The translations under genes and the position numbers were made by a program. This document shows positions 1 through 7,640 of a DNA stretch of 11,346 nt, piece after piece. The notes beneath the pieces were generated by a model. It did no database searches and was not told where the DNA came from. It saw only the letters and a list, made by a program, of their open reading frames with translations. The stretch is from Chromatiales bacterium (GTDB lineage Bacteria > Pseudomonadota > Gammaproteobacteria > JACCYU01): the NCBI GenBank assembly GCA_031177845.1, contig JAPSGG010000017.1, forward strand, positions 1-11,346, given 5' to 3'. Position 1 is the stretch's first letter. Every line of letters begins with the position of its first letter.

Positions 1-885
1 CTGGTCGCGGTGCTGGTGGTTTCAGGCGGACTGAGCCTGGCGCTGGTCTCACCGCCGCTGGCGATCTACTCGGACTATCGGATCAAGCAGCACAATGGTG
101 CCTTTGATTGGATGATCCGTGCGCCGGTGCCTTATTCGCCCAAGGACTATCTGCGGGATTACGGCGATACGGGTCTTGAGGCGCCGCTTTCGGCCGCGCC
201 GCAGCGTACCCACTGGATGGGTACCGACGAGAACGGCGCTGATGTCCTAAGCCGTATGATATACGCTTCTCGCATTGCCTTGGGGATAGGTTTTGTCGCC
301 ACCGGCATCGCCATGTTGATCGGTGTGATCATCGGCGGGCTGATGGGATATTTTTCGGGGTGGCTGGATATCATTGGCATGCGCCTGGTCGAGATCTTCG
401 AGGCGGTGCCGACATTGTTTCTACTGCTGACGCTGGTCGCGTTCTTCGGACGCAGCCTCTATCTGATGATGGTGATCATCGGGATCACCAGTTGGTCCGG
501 GTATGCCCGCTACATCCGCGCGGAATTTCTGAAGCTTCGGAGCCAGGAGTTTGTGCAGGCCGCGATCGTCTGCGGTTTGCCCCTGCACTCGATCCTGTTT
601 CGCCACATGCTGCCCAACGGTGTCGCGCCCATTCTGGTCGCGGCGAGCTTCGGCGTAGCCTCCGCTATCCTCGCGGAGGCCACACTCAGCTTCCTGGGGC
701 TCGGCTTGGTCGACGATCCCTCCTGGGGTCAAATGCTCAACCAGGCGGTACAGTCTTCTACCTTTAACTGGTGGATGGCAGCCTTTCCCGGCGGAGCAAT
801 CTTTCTGACCGTATTCGCCTACAACCTCATCGGCGAGGCGTCGCGGGATGCCATCGATCCGTACCTAAAAAAGACCGCGAGCTGA
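1..885 (+). CDS. Peptide ABC importer permease, YejE/OppC-like (5' partial)
   Basis: Inner-membrane permease subunit of a peptide-type ABC importer. The frame is open from base 1 (Leu-Val-Ala before the first GTG), so the gene starts left of the window and its N-terminus and part of the first membrane segment are missing. What remains is the end of TM1, a long polar loop (about residues 20-75 of the visible part), the conserved HWMGTDENGADVLSRMIYASR stretch that opens the BPD_transp_1 domain, then several hydrophobic segments. The EAA loop that docks on the ATPase is clear: FVQAAIVCGLPLHSILFRH, followed by MLPN. The ending EASRDAIDP is typical of OppC/DppC/YejE. The long loop after TM1 resembles YejE more than short-loop OppC, which is a judgement from memory. 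The ATPase gene follows after 39 bases, presumably in the same operon, with the partner permease and binding protein probably upstream. Substrate is unknown; peptides are the family default. Confidence 0.9.
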   Translation: MVAVLVVSGGLSLALVSPPLAIYSDYRIKQHNGAFDWMIRAPVPYSPKDYLRDYGDTGLEAPLSAAPQRTHWMGTDENGADVLSRMIYASRIALGIGFVATGIAMLIGVIIGGLMGYFSGWLDIIGMRLVEIFEAVPTLFLLLTLVAFFGRSLYLMMVIIGITSWSGYARYIRAEFLKLRSQEFVQAAIVCGLPLHSILFRHMLPNGVAPILVAASFGVASAILAEATLSFLGLGLVDDPSWGQMLNQAVQSSTFNWWMAAFPGGAIFLTVFAYNLIGEASRDAIDPYLKKTAS

Positions 886-924
886 GCTAGTGCCTAAAAG
901 AAGACATTATGTGCACGCCCGAAG

Positions 925-2616
925 ATGCTGCTCGAAGTTGAAAACCTGAAGACCTACCTGAGCGTCGATAGCGATACGGTCAAGGCCGTCGACGATGTGA
1001 GCTTTCACATCGGAAGAGGCGAGACCTTCTGTCTGGTCGGCGAATCGGGCAGTGGCAAATCGGTGACCGCGCTGTCCGTCATCCAGCTGATGCCTGCCGG
1101 GATCAGCGCTCATCCGAGTGGAAAGATCCTGTTCGACTATCGCCACGCAAGTGGCATGATCGAACGGGTGGACATGCTCCGCTTGCCGGAAGCCCGCAAG
1201 CGCGAGATTCGGGGCGCGCGCATCAGCATGATCTTCCAGGAGCCGATGACATCACTTAATCCCGTGTTCACCATCGGCGATCAGATCATCGAAAGTTTAC
1301 GCCTGCACAGGCCCGATATGAGCCAGTCCCAGGCGCGTGCGCGGGTGATTGAAGTGCTAGAACAGGTACAGATCCCCAATGCTGAGCAACGCATCGATGA
1401 GTATCCTCATCGCCTGTCCGGCGGCCAGCGCCAGCGCGTGATGATTGCGATGGCCATGGCCTGCGAGCCGGATCTGCTCATCGCGGACGAGCCCACGACC
1501 GCGCTGGACGTCACGGTGCAAGCCGAGATACTGCGGCTGATGAAAGATCTCCAGGCGCGCAGGGGTACTAGTATCCTGTTTATCACTCATGATTTCGGCG
1601 TGGTCTCCCGTATGGCGGATCGACTGGCCGTCATGCGGTTGGGTAAGATCGTTGAGACGGGCACGCTGGAACAAGTGCTTAAGGATCCCAAGCATCCATA
1701 TACAAAGCAGTTGCTGGCTGCGCTGCCGGAGAATCTTAAGAAGTCGCGCGCCGCTAGATCCTCCGTGCAGGCAACCGCAGTCCAAACCAGCAGTGCGGAC
1801 ATACCAGCGCGGCCGATGGCGTCCACACCACTGCTCGATCTCTCCTGCTTGCAGATCTACTTTCCCATCCGGAAAGGGCTGCTCAGGCGCACAGTGGGCC
1901 ATATCAAGGCGGTGGATGGCGTCACGCTGCAGATTCCGACGGGACAGATTCTGGCACTGGTAGGCGAATCCGGCTGCGGAAAGACGACGCTAGGCCGTGC
2001 GATCCTGCGCCTGATTGAGCCGACCGGCGGCAAGGTGAGCTACGAAGGGCAGGAGATCACATCCTTGTCGCGCGCCCAGATGAAGCCGTTCCGTCGGCGC
2101 ATGCAGATCATCTTTCAAGACCCTATGTCATCGCTGAACCCGCGTCTGACCATCGCCGCTACGCTCACCGAGCCGATGGCCGTGCATGGCATCGGCGATT
2201 CGCGCGAAGAACGCCTGGAGATCGCCCGCCAGGTACTGCAACGGGTGCAACTTGACCCAAATTACCTGTGGCGTTACCCGCACGAGTTTTCGGGCGGACA
2301 ACGTCAGCGCATCTGTATCGCCCGTGCCATGGTGCTCGATCCGGGTTTCATCATCTGCGATGAAGTGACCAGCTCCCTAGACGTGTCGGTGCAGGCGGAG
2401 ATCCTAAAGATGCTGCTGGATTTGCGTCGGGAGCGCCGACTTACGCTCCTGTTCATCACGCATGACATCGGTGTGGTGGAGTACATCAGCGACGAGATCG
2501 CGGTCATGTATGACGGCCAAATAGTCGAGCACGGCCCTACGCAGCGCGTGTGCGATGCGCCGACCCATCCGTACACAAAGAAATTATTGGCCGCCGTCCC
2601 GCGCGTGCGGCTTTAA
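925..2616 (+). CDS. yejF: Peptide ABC importer ATPase with two fused nucleotide-binding domains (YejF-like)
   Basis: Cytoplasmic ATPase driving the permease encoded just upstream. At 563 residues it holds two complete ABC domains, as in YejF and GsiA. Domain 1: Walker A GESGSGKS (39-46), Q-loop FQEP (104-107), signature LSGGQ (164-168), Walker B LLIADEP (184-190), switch His222. Domain 2: Walker A GESGCGKT (348-355), Q-loop FQDP (397-400), signature FSGGQ (455-459), Walker B FIICDE (475-480), switch His513. Each domain is followed by the oligopeptide-transporter C-terminal HPYT motif (258-261 and 548-551). An Ala/Ser-rich linker of about 30 residues (271-303) joins them. Both ATP sites look intact, so neither half is degenerate. 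ATG 925 is the only start in frame after the stop at 895; it has only a weak ribosome site (GAAG touching the ATG), which may mean coupling to the upstream gene. The symbol rests on architecture and on the YejE-like neighbour; substrate is not proven. Confidence 0.87.
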   Translation: MLLEVENLKTYLSVDSDTVKAVDDVSFHIGRGETFCLVGESGSGKSVTALSVIQLMPAGISAHPSGKILFDYRHASGMIERVDMLRLPEARKREIRGARISMIFQEPMTSLNPVFTIGDQIIESLRLHRPDMSQSQARARVIEVLEQVQIPNAEQRIDEYPHRLSGGQRQRVMIAMAMACEPDLLIADEPTTALDVTVQAEILRLMKDLQARRGTSILFITHDFGVVSRMADRLAVMRLGKIVETGTLEQVLKDPKHPYTKQLLAALPENLKKSRAARSSVQATAVQTSSADIPARPMASTPLLDLSCLQIYFPIRKGLLRRTVGHIKAVDGVTLQIPTGQILALVGESGCGKTTLGRAILRLIEPTGGKVSYEGQEITSLSRAQMKPFRRRMQIIFQDPMSSLNPRLTIAATLTEPMAVHGIGDSREERLEIARQVLQRVQLDPNYLWRYPHEFSGGQRQRICIARAMVLDPGFIICDEVTSSLDVSVQAEILKMLLDLRRERRLTLLFITHDIGVVEYISDEIAVMYDGQIVEHGPTQRVCDAPTHPYTKKLLAAVPRVRL

Positions 2617-2652
2617 GAAGACGCGCTCCTTCGCACCCGAAAGCATGACGCC

Positions 2653-3474
2653 TCAGAACCAGCGGGCCAGCTTTTGATGCCACTGCTGTCTGGCTGGAAA
2701 GGGTTTTCTGGGACTCACCAGTACGACTGAGACGTTGTCCTTGCCGCCATTTTCGTTGGCCAGAGAGATCAGGTGCTCGGCAGCCGTATCGAGATCGTTG
2801 CCAGAGCCCTTCAGGATGCGATAAATATCTTGATCATCGATCATATCGCTGAGCCCGTCCGAGCAGAGCAGATAGATGTCATTGGGCACGGCCCCATGCT
2901 CGTGGATATCGATCTTAACCCACGGCTCCGTACCTAGGGCACGCGTTACCAGATTCTTGTTAAGAGAGGTGCGGGCTTCTTCGGGCGTGCAAAACCCTCT
3001 GTCGACCAGCTCTTGGCGAAGTGTATGGTCAGCTGTGAGCTGTTCCAGCTGCTCATCTCGGAAGCGATACATGCGCGAGTCGCCGATATTGGAGATGGTC
3101 ATCCGGTCGTCGTAGAAGATCGCCATGACCAGGGTTGTGCCCATTCCCCGGTATTGCGGCTCCGCACTGGCAGTCTCAAAGATCAACTTGTTGGCTCTGA
3201 TGATCGATTGACGAACTGCAAGCGCTTCTCTTGGATACCCCGTGGCGGCGTCGATTTCGCCCGGCGCGAAGCTTGGAATAGCAGCCCTAAGATGTTTCAG
3301 TATGGTATCGACGGCGATGGCACTGGCCACGTCGCCGCCACGATATCCACCCATGCCGTCGGCAAGGACCACCACGCCGATCTCCAAGTCTTCGCCTATG
3401 CGGTCCTCATTGCGTGCACGCACACGGCCGACATCACTGCGGACCGCAATATGGAGTACATTCTTCAGGTTCAT
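2653..3474 (-). CDS. PP2C-family Ser/Thr protein phosphatase (Stp1/PppA/PrpC type)
   Basis: Metal-dependent phosphatase that removes phosphate from Ser/Thr residues of proteins; predicted cytosolic, with no signal peptide or membrane segment. Taking the start at ATG 3474 gives 273 residues, a normal length for a single bacterial PP2C domain. Visible motifs: RxRNED (19-24), LADGMGGYRGG with metal-binding Asp39 (38-47), GMGTT (110-114), NIGDSRMYR (129-137), LTADHT (146-151), LLCSDGLSD with Asp206 (202-210) and GGKDNVS with Asp246 (243-249). All metal ligands seem present. The frame extends 10 codons upstream to ATG 3504, but ATG 3474 has an AAGGG about 10 bases upstream, while 3504 has no ribosome site. 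A short basic/aromatic tail (WHQKLARWF) ends the protein. No Hanks-type kinase, FHA protein or secretion gene lies in the window, so its partner is unknown. It is convergent with the ABC ATPase gene, 36 bases away. Confidence 0.88.
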   Translation of the reverse strand: MNLKNVLHIAVRSDVGRVRARNEDRIGEDLEIGVVVLADGMGGYRGGDVASAIAVDTILKHLRAAIPSFAPGEIDAATGYPREALAVRQSIIRANKLIFETASAEPQYRGMGTTLVMAIFYDDRMTISNIGDSRMYRFRDEQLEQLTADHTLRQELVDRGFCTPEEARTSLNKNLVTRALGTEPWVKIDIHEHGAVPNDIYLLCSDGLSDMIDDQDIYRILKGSGNDLDTAAEHLISLANENGGKDNVSVVLVSPRKPFPARQQWHQKLARWF

Positions 3475-3789
3475 GTCACATGCCCTTGCCGGCTGACTGC
3501 CCATTTCGCTATGAGCTTACGTGTTCCACTGCCAGCGCGATGTGAGTTCTTTCACGGCTGCCGCGCCGCTAGTTCAGAAACCGATTAGCGGTTATCACGG
3601 CATTACGAACGGTCGCAATGAAGGTTCGAGACTCTTAAGTAGGGGGCACTGGTTAAGTCCGGTACTTGGCATTGCCGCCTCTTGCGGGACAGCACCCGGC
3701 ATGGAAGGAGGGCGTGATCTAGTAGGCGGCGCGGGTGGAAACAGCCACCACCATGGCAGCAGGACGGCATCGCGGGGCCGATGCCTTGG
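3475..3789. other. Intergenic region between the PP2C gene and mltD
   Basis: A 315-base gap between two genes read leftward on the - strand. It should hold the 3' end signals of mltD on its right side and the promoter of the phosphatase on its left. A 7-bp hairpin sits just after the mltD stop (listed separately). A direct repeat TTAAGT occurs at 3635-3640 and 3653-3658, spaced 18 bases start to start. I found no convincing -35/-10 pair for the phosphatase, no tRNA-like fold and no credible small gene; the open frames here on the + strand are antisense shadows with poor composition. Confidence 0.6.
3766..3785 (-). terminator. Hairpin just after the mltD stop codon (possible terminator or 3' stabiliser)
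   Basis: GGCATCG (3766-3772) and CGATGCC (3779-3785) form a perfect 7-bp stem with a 6-base loop CGGGGC. It begins 4 bases after the mltD stop codon on the - strand. No T-run follows in the direction of transcription (the next bases read GTCCTGCTG), so it is not a classic intrinsic terminator. It could be a weak or Rho-assisted terminator, or a hairpin protecting the mRNA 3' end. Confidence 0.35.
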
Positions 3790-5448
3790 TCAGCTCTTGT
3801 CCCCGCGCTGCGCTGTGTTCACATACAATGTCATCGCCTGTCCAGGCTGCAATAGCGTCTCATCGTGCATATTGTTCCAGCGGCGAAGTTCTGCGATCGT
3901 GACCTTGAATCGCCGCGCGATGGCATAGAGCGAATCTCCACGTTGCACCGAATACCTAATAGCCCTGATTGTGGGGTGAGCATTGATCTGTTCACCCCAG
4001 ACGATCAGTCTTTCGCCGGGCCTGATGACGCTACTGGATTCCTTGTTATTCCAACTGACCAATTCAAAGATCGAAACATCGTAGCTGTGCGAAATGCTCC
4101 ACAGGGTTTCCCCGCGTCTGACGATATGTGTATGTGGTTTGTCGGGTTCGAGCGCAGGTTCGCGCAGCATCGTCGTGCGCGCACCCGCAAAGGCGGACGC
4201 ACCGGAAGTGGACATGGCTTGTGGCACCAGAAGATGACTTCCGGCTTGAATCCGGCTGCTGCGCAGTCCATTGGCATGCTGTAGCGTGGCCACGGTGGTG
4301 CCATAGCGTGCAGCGATGTCAGACAAGGTCTCGCCGCTCTTGATCTGGTGGCGCAGCCACGTGACGCGCTGGTCTGCGGGCAATTCGGCCAGCCGTAGCT
4401 TGAATCTTTCCACTCGGTCGATAGGCAATAGCAGGCGGTGGGGGCCATCCGGATCGGTCGCCCAGTGGCTGAAGCCGGGATTGAGCAGTTGGAAAGGGCC
4501 GATCTCCATGTCCGCGAGCTCGGCCGCGAGCGCCACGTCGATCTGTGCGTCGATATCCACTACGGTCACATACGGCTCATCCGCCACGGGCCACAAAGCG
4601 ATGCCGTATGCGACCGGATCCTGCACCAGCGCCTTGACCGCTAGTAGCTTGGGAATATAGCTGCGAGTTTCGCTAGGCAGTTTGAGATGCCAGTAATCGG
4701 TAGGCTTACCTTGGCGGCTGTTTATCGCGATCTCCCGGAACACGCGGTTGGGGCCGCAATTGTAAGCCGCGAGGCTGTGGAACCAGTCGCCCTCGAACAG
4801 CTCATTGAGACTCTCAAGGTAATCCAGCGCGGCGAGGGTGGAGGCGTAAATGTCGCGCCGCCCGTCGTACCACCAGTTTTGTTTGAGGCCGTACAGACTC
4901 CCCGTACTCGGTATGAACTGCCATATGCCCGCGGCATGGGAGCGTGAATAAGCGTTCGGGATGTACGCGCTCTCGATGACTGGCAGCAAGAGCAATTCGG
5001 TGGGCATTTGACGCCGCTCGATCTCCTCCAGGATGAAGTACAGGTAAGGTTCCGCGCGGCCGGTGACCCGATGGAGATAATCCGGATTGGCCTGATGCCA
5101 AGCCAGATACTTGCGTACGCGCGGATCGTCGTCGGCCGAGTCCCCTAAGGCGAAGCCATCCCGCACGCGCTGCCAAATGTCGTGGTCTTGCTCAATCTGC
5201 CCCTCACCCTCGTTGGTCGGGTCGGATTCGAGTAGCACCACAGGAAGCGGTTCGTCCGGCTCGTCGGGGATTGCCACGACGTGCGGATCTGGCGCTTCGA
5301 CAGCAGACGACATCTCATTGCCGTTCGGTGGCTCTGCGCGCCGAAAGGATTTCGCGTCCTTTACAGGGTGTACGGAGCAGGCGCTCAATGTCACGGACAG
5401 GGCGATAAGCGCCGGACGCACAAACCTGAGAAGCGGTGGCTGGGACAT
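3790..5448 (-). CDS. mltD: Membrane-bound lytic murein transglycosylase D with three LysM domains
   Basis: Periplasmic lipoprotein that cleaves peptidoglycan glycan strands to 1,6-anhydromuramic ends, for wall turnover. With start ATG 5448 the protein has 552 residues. Residues 1-24 form a lipoprotein signal: basic N-region, hydrophobic core and lipobox LSAC with Cys24. An acidic, Pro-rich linker (about 25-90) follows. The family 1 SLT domain spans about 148-260: LLPVIESAY with catalytic Glu159, AAGIWQFIPSTGSLYGL (172-188) and AAYNCGPNRV (227-236), all matching MltD. Three LysM peptidoglycan-binding domains follow at about 367-409, 440-484 and 497-543, each starting with a xGE/DTL or GDSL-like turn; E. 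coli MltD (452 residues) has two. The frame runs 60 codons further upstream to 5628, but that part has no signal peptide and would overlap the divergent methyltransferase gene, so I prefer 5448. Only a weak ribosome site is visible. Confidence 0.92.
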   Translation of the reverse strand: MSQPPLLRFVRPALIALSVTLSACSVHPVKDAKSFRRAEPPNGNEMSSAVEAPDPHVVAIPDEPDEPLPVVLLESDPTNEGEGQIEQDHDIWQRVRDGFALGDSADDDPRVRKYLAWHQANPDYLHRVTGRAEPYLYFILEEIERRQMPTELLLLPVIESAYIPNAYSRSHAAGIWQFIPSTGSLYGLKQNWWYDGRRDIYASTLAALDYLESLNELFEGDWFHSLAAYNCGPNRVFREIAINSRQGKPTDYWHLKLPSETRSYIPKLLAVKALVQDPVAYGIALWPVADEPYVTVVDIDAQIDVALAAELADMEIGPFQLLNPGFSHWATDPDGPHRLLLPIDRVERFKLRLAELPADQRVTWLRHQIKSGETLSDIAARYGTTVATLQHANGLRSSRIQAGSHLLVPQAMSTSGASAFAGARTTMLREPALEPDKPHTHIVRRGETLWSISHSYDVSIFELVSWNNKESSSVIRPGERLIVWGEQINAHPTIRAIRYSVQRGDSLYAIARRFKVTIAELRRWNNMHDETLLQPGQAMTLYVNTAQRGDKS

Positions 5449-5591
5449 GGGATTAGACTCTAACTTTTGATCCCGCACGAAAACAAGGCGAGCTTCTGCA
5501 ACAATTGAGCCATCTGTCCTGGCCGATTTGCCGCCCATCCCCTGTGGATGCGCTATGCCCGCCCACCGCAAACGCGTTATGCTACGGGCCC

Positions 5592-6368
5592 ATGGAAACC
5601 AAGCATCGCTGCGTGCAGGCGCCCGCACAGTTATCGGCGGCCATGGGTGACTGGTATGGTACTCATGCGGGTCAGCTGTTACTTGCCGACATCAAGAGTC
5701 GCCTCAATGAGGTGCTGGCCGAGAGGTTCGGATATCATGCTCTGCAGATCGGTTGCCTGGCCTCGGGGCTGGATCTGATGGCGGCCAGCCGCATCAATCA
5801 CCAGGTGTGTCTAGACACAAATGCGCTGGCGGCGGATGTAGTGGCCGATGTCGCGGCGCTGCCTTTCGATGCGGACTGTATCGATCTAGTTCTACTGATG
5901 CACACCCTCGATTTCGCGGCGGATCCTCACCAGGTACTGCGGGAGGTCGAACGCATCTTAATTCCCGAGGGCTGCCTAATCGTGATCGGATTCAATCCAT
6001 GGAGCCTGTATGGACTATGGAGCCTGGCGCTGGGCTGGAGGAATCAGGCGCCGTGGTGTGGGCACTTCTACTCCAGCGCGAGGCTCAAAGACTGGCTGTC
6101 TTTATTGGGCTTCGAAACCGAGACTTGCGACTACCGGGGTTTTAGGCCACCTATTCAAAGGGCCGGCTTGCTGCAGCGGCTGGCGCCAATGGAGCGCATT
6201 GGATGTTCCGTCCTCCCCCTAATTGGCGGCGTGCGTCTGCTGGTGGCGCGCAAAAGGGTGGCGACCCTGACACCGCTGAAACCGCGCTGGCAGCAGCGCC
6301 GCGGCATCATTCCCGGCAAACTGGCTGAACCCTCGGCGCGCATTCGGACGCATGTCCAGCGCCGTTGA
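5592..6368 (+). CDS. YafS-like class I SAM-dependent methyltransferase
   Basis: Predicted cytoplasmic methyltransferase of the YafS type; the substrate is not known to me. It lies directly before rnhA, as yafS does in E. coli. Colinear similarity to YafS from memory: an N-terminal [11 protein letters not shown] block (21-31), [17 protein letters not shown] (46-62) at the position of SAM motif I, an acidic loop before [35 protein letters not shown] (motifs II/III, 89-123), [11 protein letters not shown] (133-143) and LLVARKR (216-222). The glycine-rich motif I is degenerate: no GxGxG, as in YafS, so SAM binding is inferred rather than shown. The C-terminal 40 residues are rich in Arg/Lys/Pro. 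An in-frame ATG at 5505 would add 29 residues, but they resemble no family member and lie in the promoter region shared with mltD; ATG 5592 has ACGGG just upstream. ATG 5643 is a further option. The 3' end overlaps rnhA by 17 bases. Confidence 0.82.
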   Translation: METKHRCVQAPAQLSAAMGDWYGTHAGQLLLADIKSRLNEVLAERFGYHALQIGCLASGLDLMAASRINHQVCLDTNALAADVVADVAALPFDADCIDLVLLMHTLDFAADPHQVLREVERILIPEGCLIVIGFNPWSLYGLWSLALGWRNQAPWCGHFYSSARLKDWLSLLGFETETCDYRGFRPPIQRAGLLQRLAPMERIGCSVLPLIGGVRLLVARKRVATLTPLKPRWQQRRGIIPGKLAEPSARIRTHVQRR

Positions 6369-6825
6369 AATCTTCACTGATGGCGCTTGCCGGGGCAATC
6401 CGGGGCCTGGGGGCTGGGGCGCCCTATTGCGGTATCAGGGCCATGAGAAGTTGCTCAGGGGTGGCGAGTTTCTGACCACTAACAACCGCATGGAGCTGAC
6501 CGCCGCGATCGTCGCATTGGAGTCGCTCAAGCGTGGGTGTGACATAGTGCTGACCACGGACTCGAAGTACCTGATGGGAGGCATCAGCATGTGGATGGCA
6601 GATTGGAAAAGGCGCGGCTGGAAGACGGCCGCGCGAAAGCCGGTGAAGAACGAAGACCTGTGGCGGAGGCTCGAGGAGGCGACCGCCAGACATCGCATTC
6701 AGTGGCGTTTGGTCAAAGGTCATAGCGGCCATCCTGAAAACGAATTCGCGGATCGACTCGCCAATCAGGCCATCGACGAATTACTGACTGGCGCAGCGGA
6801 CTCAAGACGCGCTCCCAATCCATAG
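6352..6825 (+). CDS. rnhA: Ribonuclease HI
   Basis: Cleaves the RNA strand of RNA/DNA hybrids, removing R-loops and primer remnants. The 157-residue protein lines up with E. coli RNase HI with identical numbering of the active site: Asp10 ([17 protein letters not shown]), Glu48 ([11 protein letters not shown]), Asp70 (LTTDSKY) and Asp134 (NEFADRLA), with His124 in [10 protein letters not shown]. The handle region [19 protein letters not shown] (86-104) that contacts substrate is also kept. The start lies inside the end of the methyltransferase gene (17-base overlap), with only a weak GGA a few bases before the ATG, so translation is probably coupled. dnaQ follows after 15 bases on the same strand. 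In E. coli rnhA and dnaQ are divergent with overlapping promoters; here they appear co-transcribed. Confidence 0.97.
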   Translation: MSSAVEIFTDGACRGNPGPGGWGALLRYQGHEKLLRGGEFLTTNNRMELTAAIVALESLKRGCDIVLTTDSKYLMGGISMWMADWKRRGWKTAARKPVKNEDLWRRLEEATARHRIQWRLVKGHSGHPENEFADRLANQAIDELLTGAADSRRAPNP

Positions 6826-6840
6826 GGGGAATAAGGGTTC

Positions 6841-7548
6841 ATGAGGCAAATCGTGCTCGATACCGAAACTACCGGTCTGGAAGCTTCTCAGGGTCACCGC
6901 ATCATCGAAATTGGCTGTGTGGAACTGGTCAATCGCCGCATCGGCCGCACCTGGCATCAATATCTTCAGCCAGACCGCGGCATCGATGCGGCTGCTACCG
7001 AGGTGCACGGTCTGACTGCCGAGTTCCTGGCGGATAAGCCTCGTTTTGCCGATATCGCCGCCGAACTGCTGGAGTTCATGCGAGGTGCCGAGCTGATCAT
7101 CCATAACGCACAGTTCGATTTGGAGTTCATCGATGCGGAACTGGCGCGTGTCGGGGGTGGCTGCGTGCGCGGTATATGCGGCGTCGTGGATACGTTGGAG
7201 TTGGCGCGGCAGCTGCATCCTGGCCAGAAGAACAATCTGGATGCCCTATGCAAGCGCTACGGCGTCGATAACTCTCATCGCGAACTGCACGGCGCGCTGC
7301 TTGATGCTCGCCTGTTAGCTGAAGTCTATCTGGTAATGACCGGCGGCCAAGCCAATCTTGCGCTGACCGCGGATCTCGAGCAGGCGGAGCGTGGCAGCGA
7401 AACGATCACGCATTTATTAACCGGACGCCCGGCGCTGCGCGTGATTATGGCCGATGACAGCGAGCTCGAGGCGCACGCGACGTGCCTGCAGAACATCGAT
7501 AAGGCAAGCGGTGGCAACTGCCTGTGGTTGCGGGCGAATTCGCATTAG
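6841..7548 (+). CDS. dnaQ: DNA polymerase III epsilon subunit, 3'-5' proofreading exonuclease
   Basis: Proofreading subunit of the replicative polymerase core, which removes misincorporated nucleotides. It has 235 residues against 243 in E. coli. Exo I: VLDTETTGLE with Asp7 and Glu9. Exo II: IIHNAQFDLEFID with Asp93. Exo III-epsilon: HRELHGALLDARLLAEVY with His150 and Asp155. These are the four metal-binding acidic residues and the general base. The sliding-clamp-binding segment is visible as QANLAL (170-175), placed where E. coli has QTSMAF after MTGGQ. The C-terminal 60 residues, which should bind the alpha subunit, are present but more divergent. Ribosome site: AGGGGGA (6824-6830) and AAGGG (6833-6837) before ATG 6841, the first overlapping the rnhA stop. 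The expression context suggests linkage with rnhA. The tRNA-Asp gene that follows dnaQ in E. coli is absent; smpB follows on the other strand. Confidence 0.96.
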   Translation: MRQIVLDTETTGLEASQGHRIIEIGCVELVNRRIGRTWHQYLQPDRGIDAAATEVHGLTAEFLADKPRFADIAAELLEFMRGAELIIHNAQFDLEFIDAELARVGGGCVRGICGVVDTLELARQLHPGQKNNLDALCKRYGVDNSHRELHGALLDARLLAEVYLVMTGGQANLALTADLEQAERGSETITHLLTGRPALRVIMADDSELEAHATCLQNIDKASGGNCLWLRANSH

Positions 7549-7608
7549 ATGGCCCGCGTTCATGGTTATTGAGGGCGACCAGGATGCGAACAATACGCGG
7601 TAGACTAT

Positions 7609-7626
7609 GGCCTCTGGCCAGAGGCC
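7609..7626. terminator. Perfect 18-base palindrome between convergent dnaQ and smpB
   Basis: GGCCTCT-GGCC-AGAGGCC is fully self-complementary: as a hairpin it has a 7-bp GC-rich stem and a 4-base loop. It lies 60 bases after the dnaQ stop and 14 bases after the smpB stop, in the only gap between these convergent genes, which is where a two-way terminator is expected. T-rich stretches beside it are weak on both strands, so termination may be partial. A protein-binding site is the alternative reading. Confidence 0.5.
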
Positions 7627-7640
7627 GACGTCAATATTAA

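Noticed and set aside
12..19. Chi-like octamer GCTGGTGG (also at 6239-6246)
   Set aside because: Both lie in Leu-Val codon context inside coding sequence; expected by chance, and Chi identity outside enterics is uncertain.
2601..2636. Hairpin GCGCGT...ACGCGC at the end of the ABC ATPase gene as a terminator
   Set aside because: Only a 6-bp stem with a 14-base loop, half of it inside the coding region, and no T-run.
3475..3504. Longer PP2C start at ATG 3504 (10 extra residues)
   Set aside because: No ribosome site before 3504, while ATG 3474 has AAGGG upstream and begins the recognisable domain.
3667..3690. Sigma-54 promoter resemblance (TTGGCATTGCC...CTTGC)
   Set aside because: The spacing between the GG and GC elements is 14 rather than 10 bases, and it points away from any gene start.
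5543..5551. DnaA-box-like TGTGGATGC
   Set aside because: Single imperfect match (about 7 of 9) with no cluster and no origin genes nearby.
5449..5628. Longer MltD start at 5628
   Set aside because: It would bury the lipoprotein signal 60 residues inside the protein and overlap the divergent methyltransferase start.
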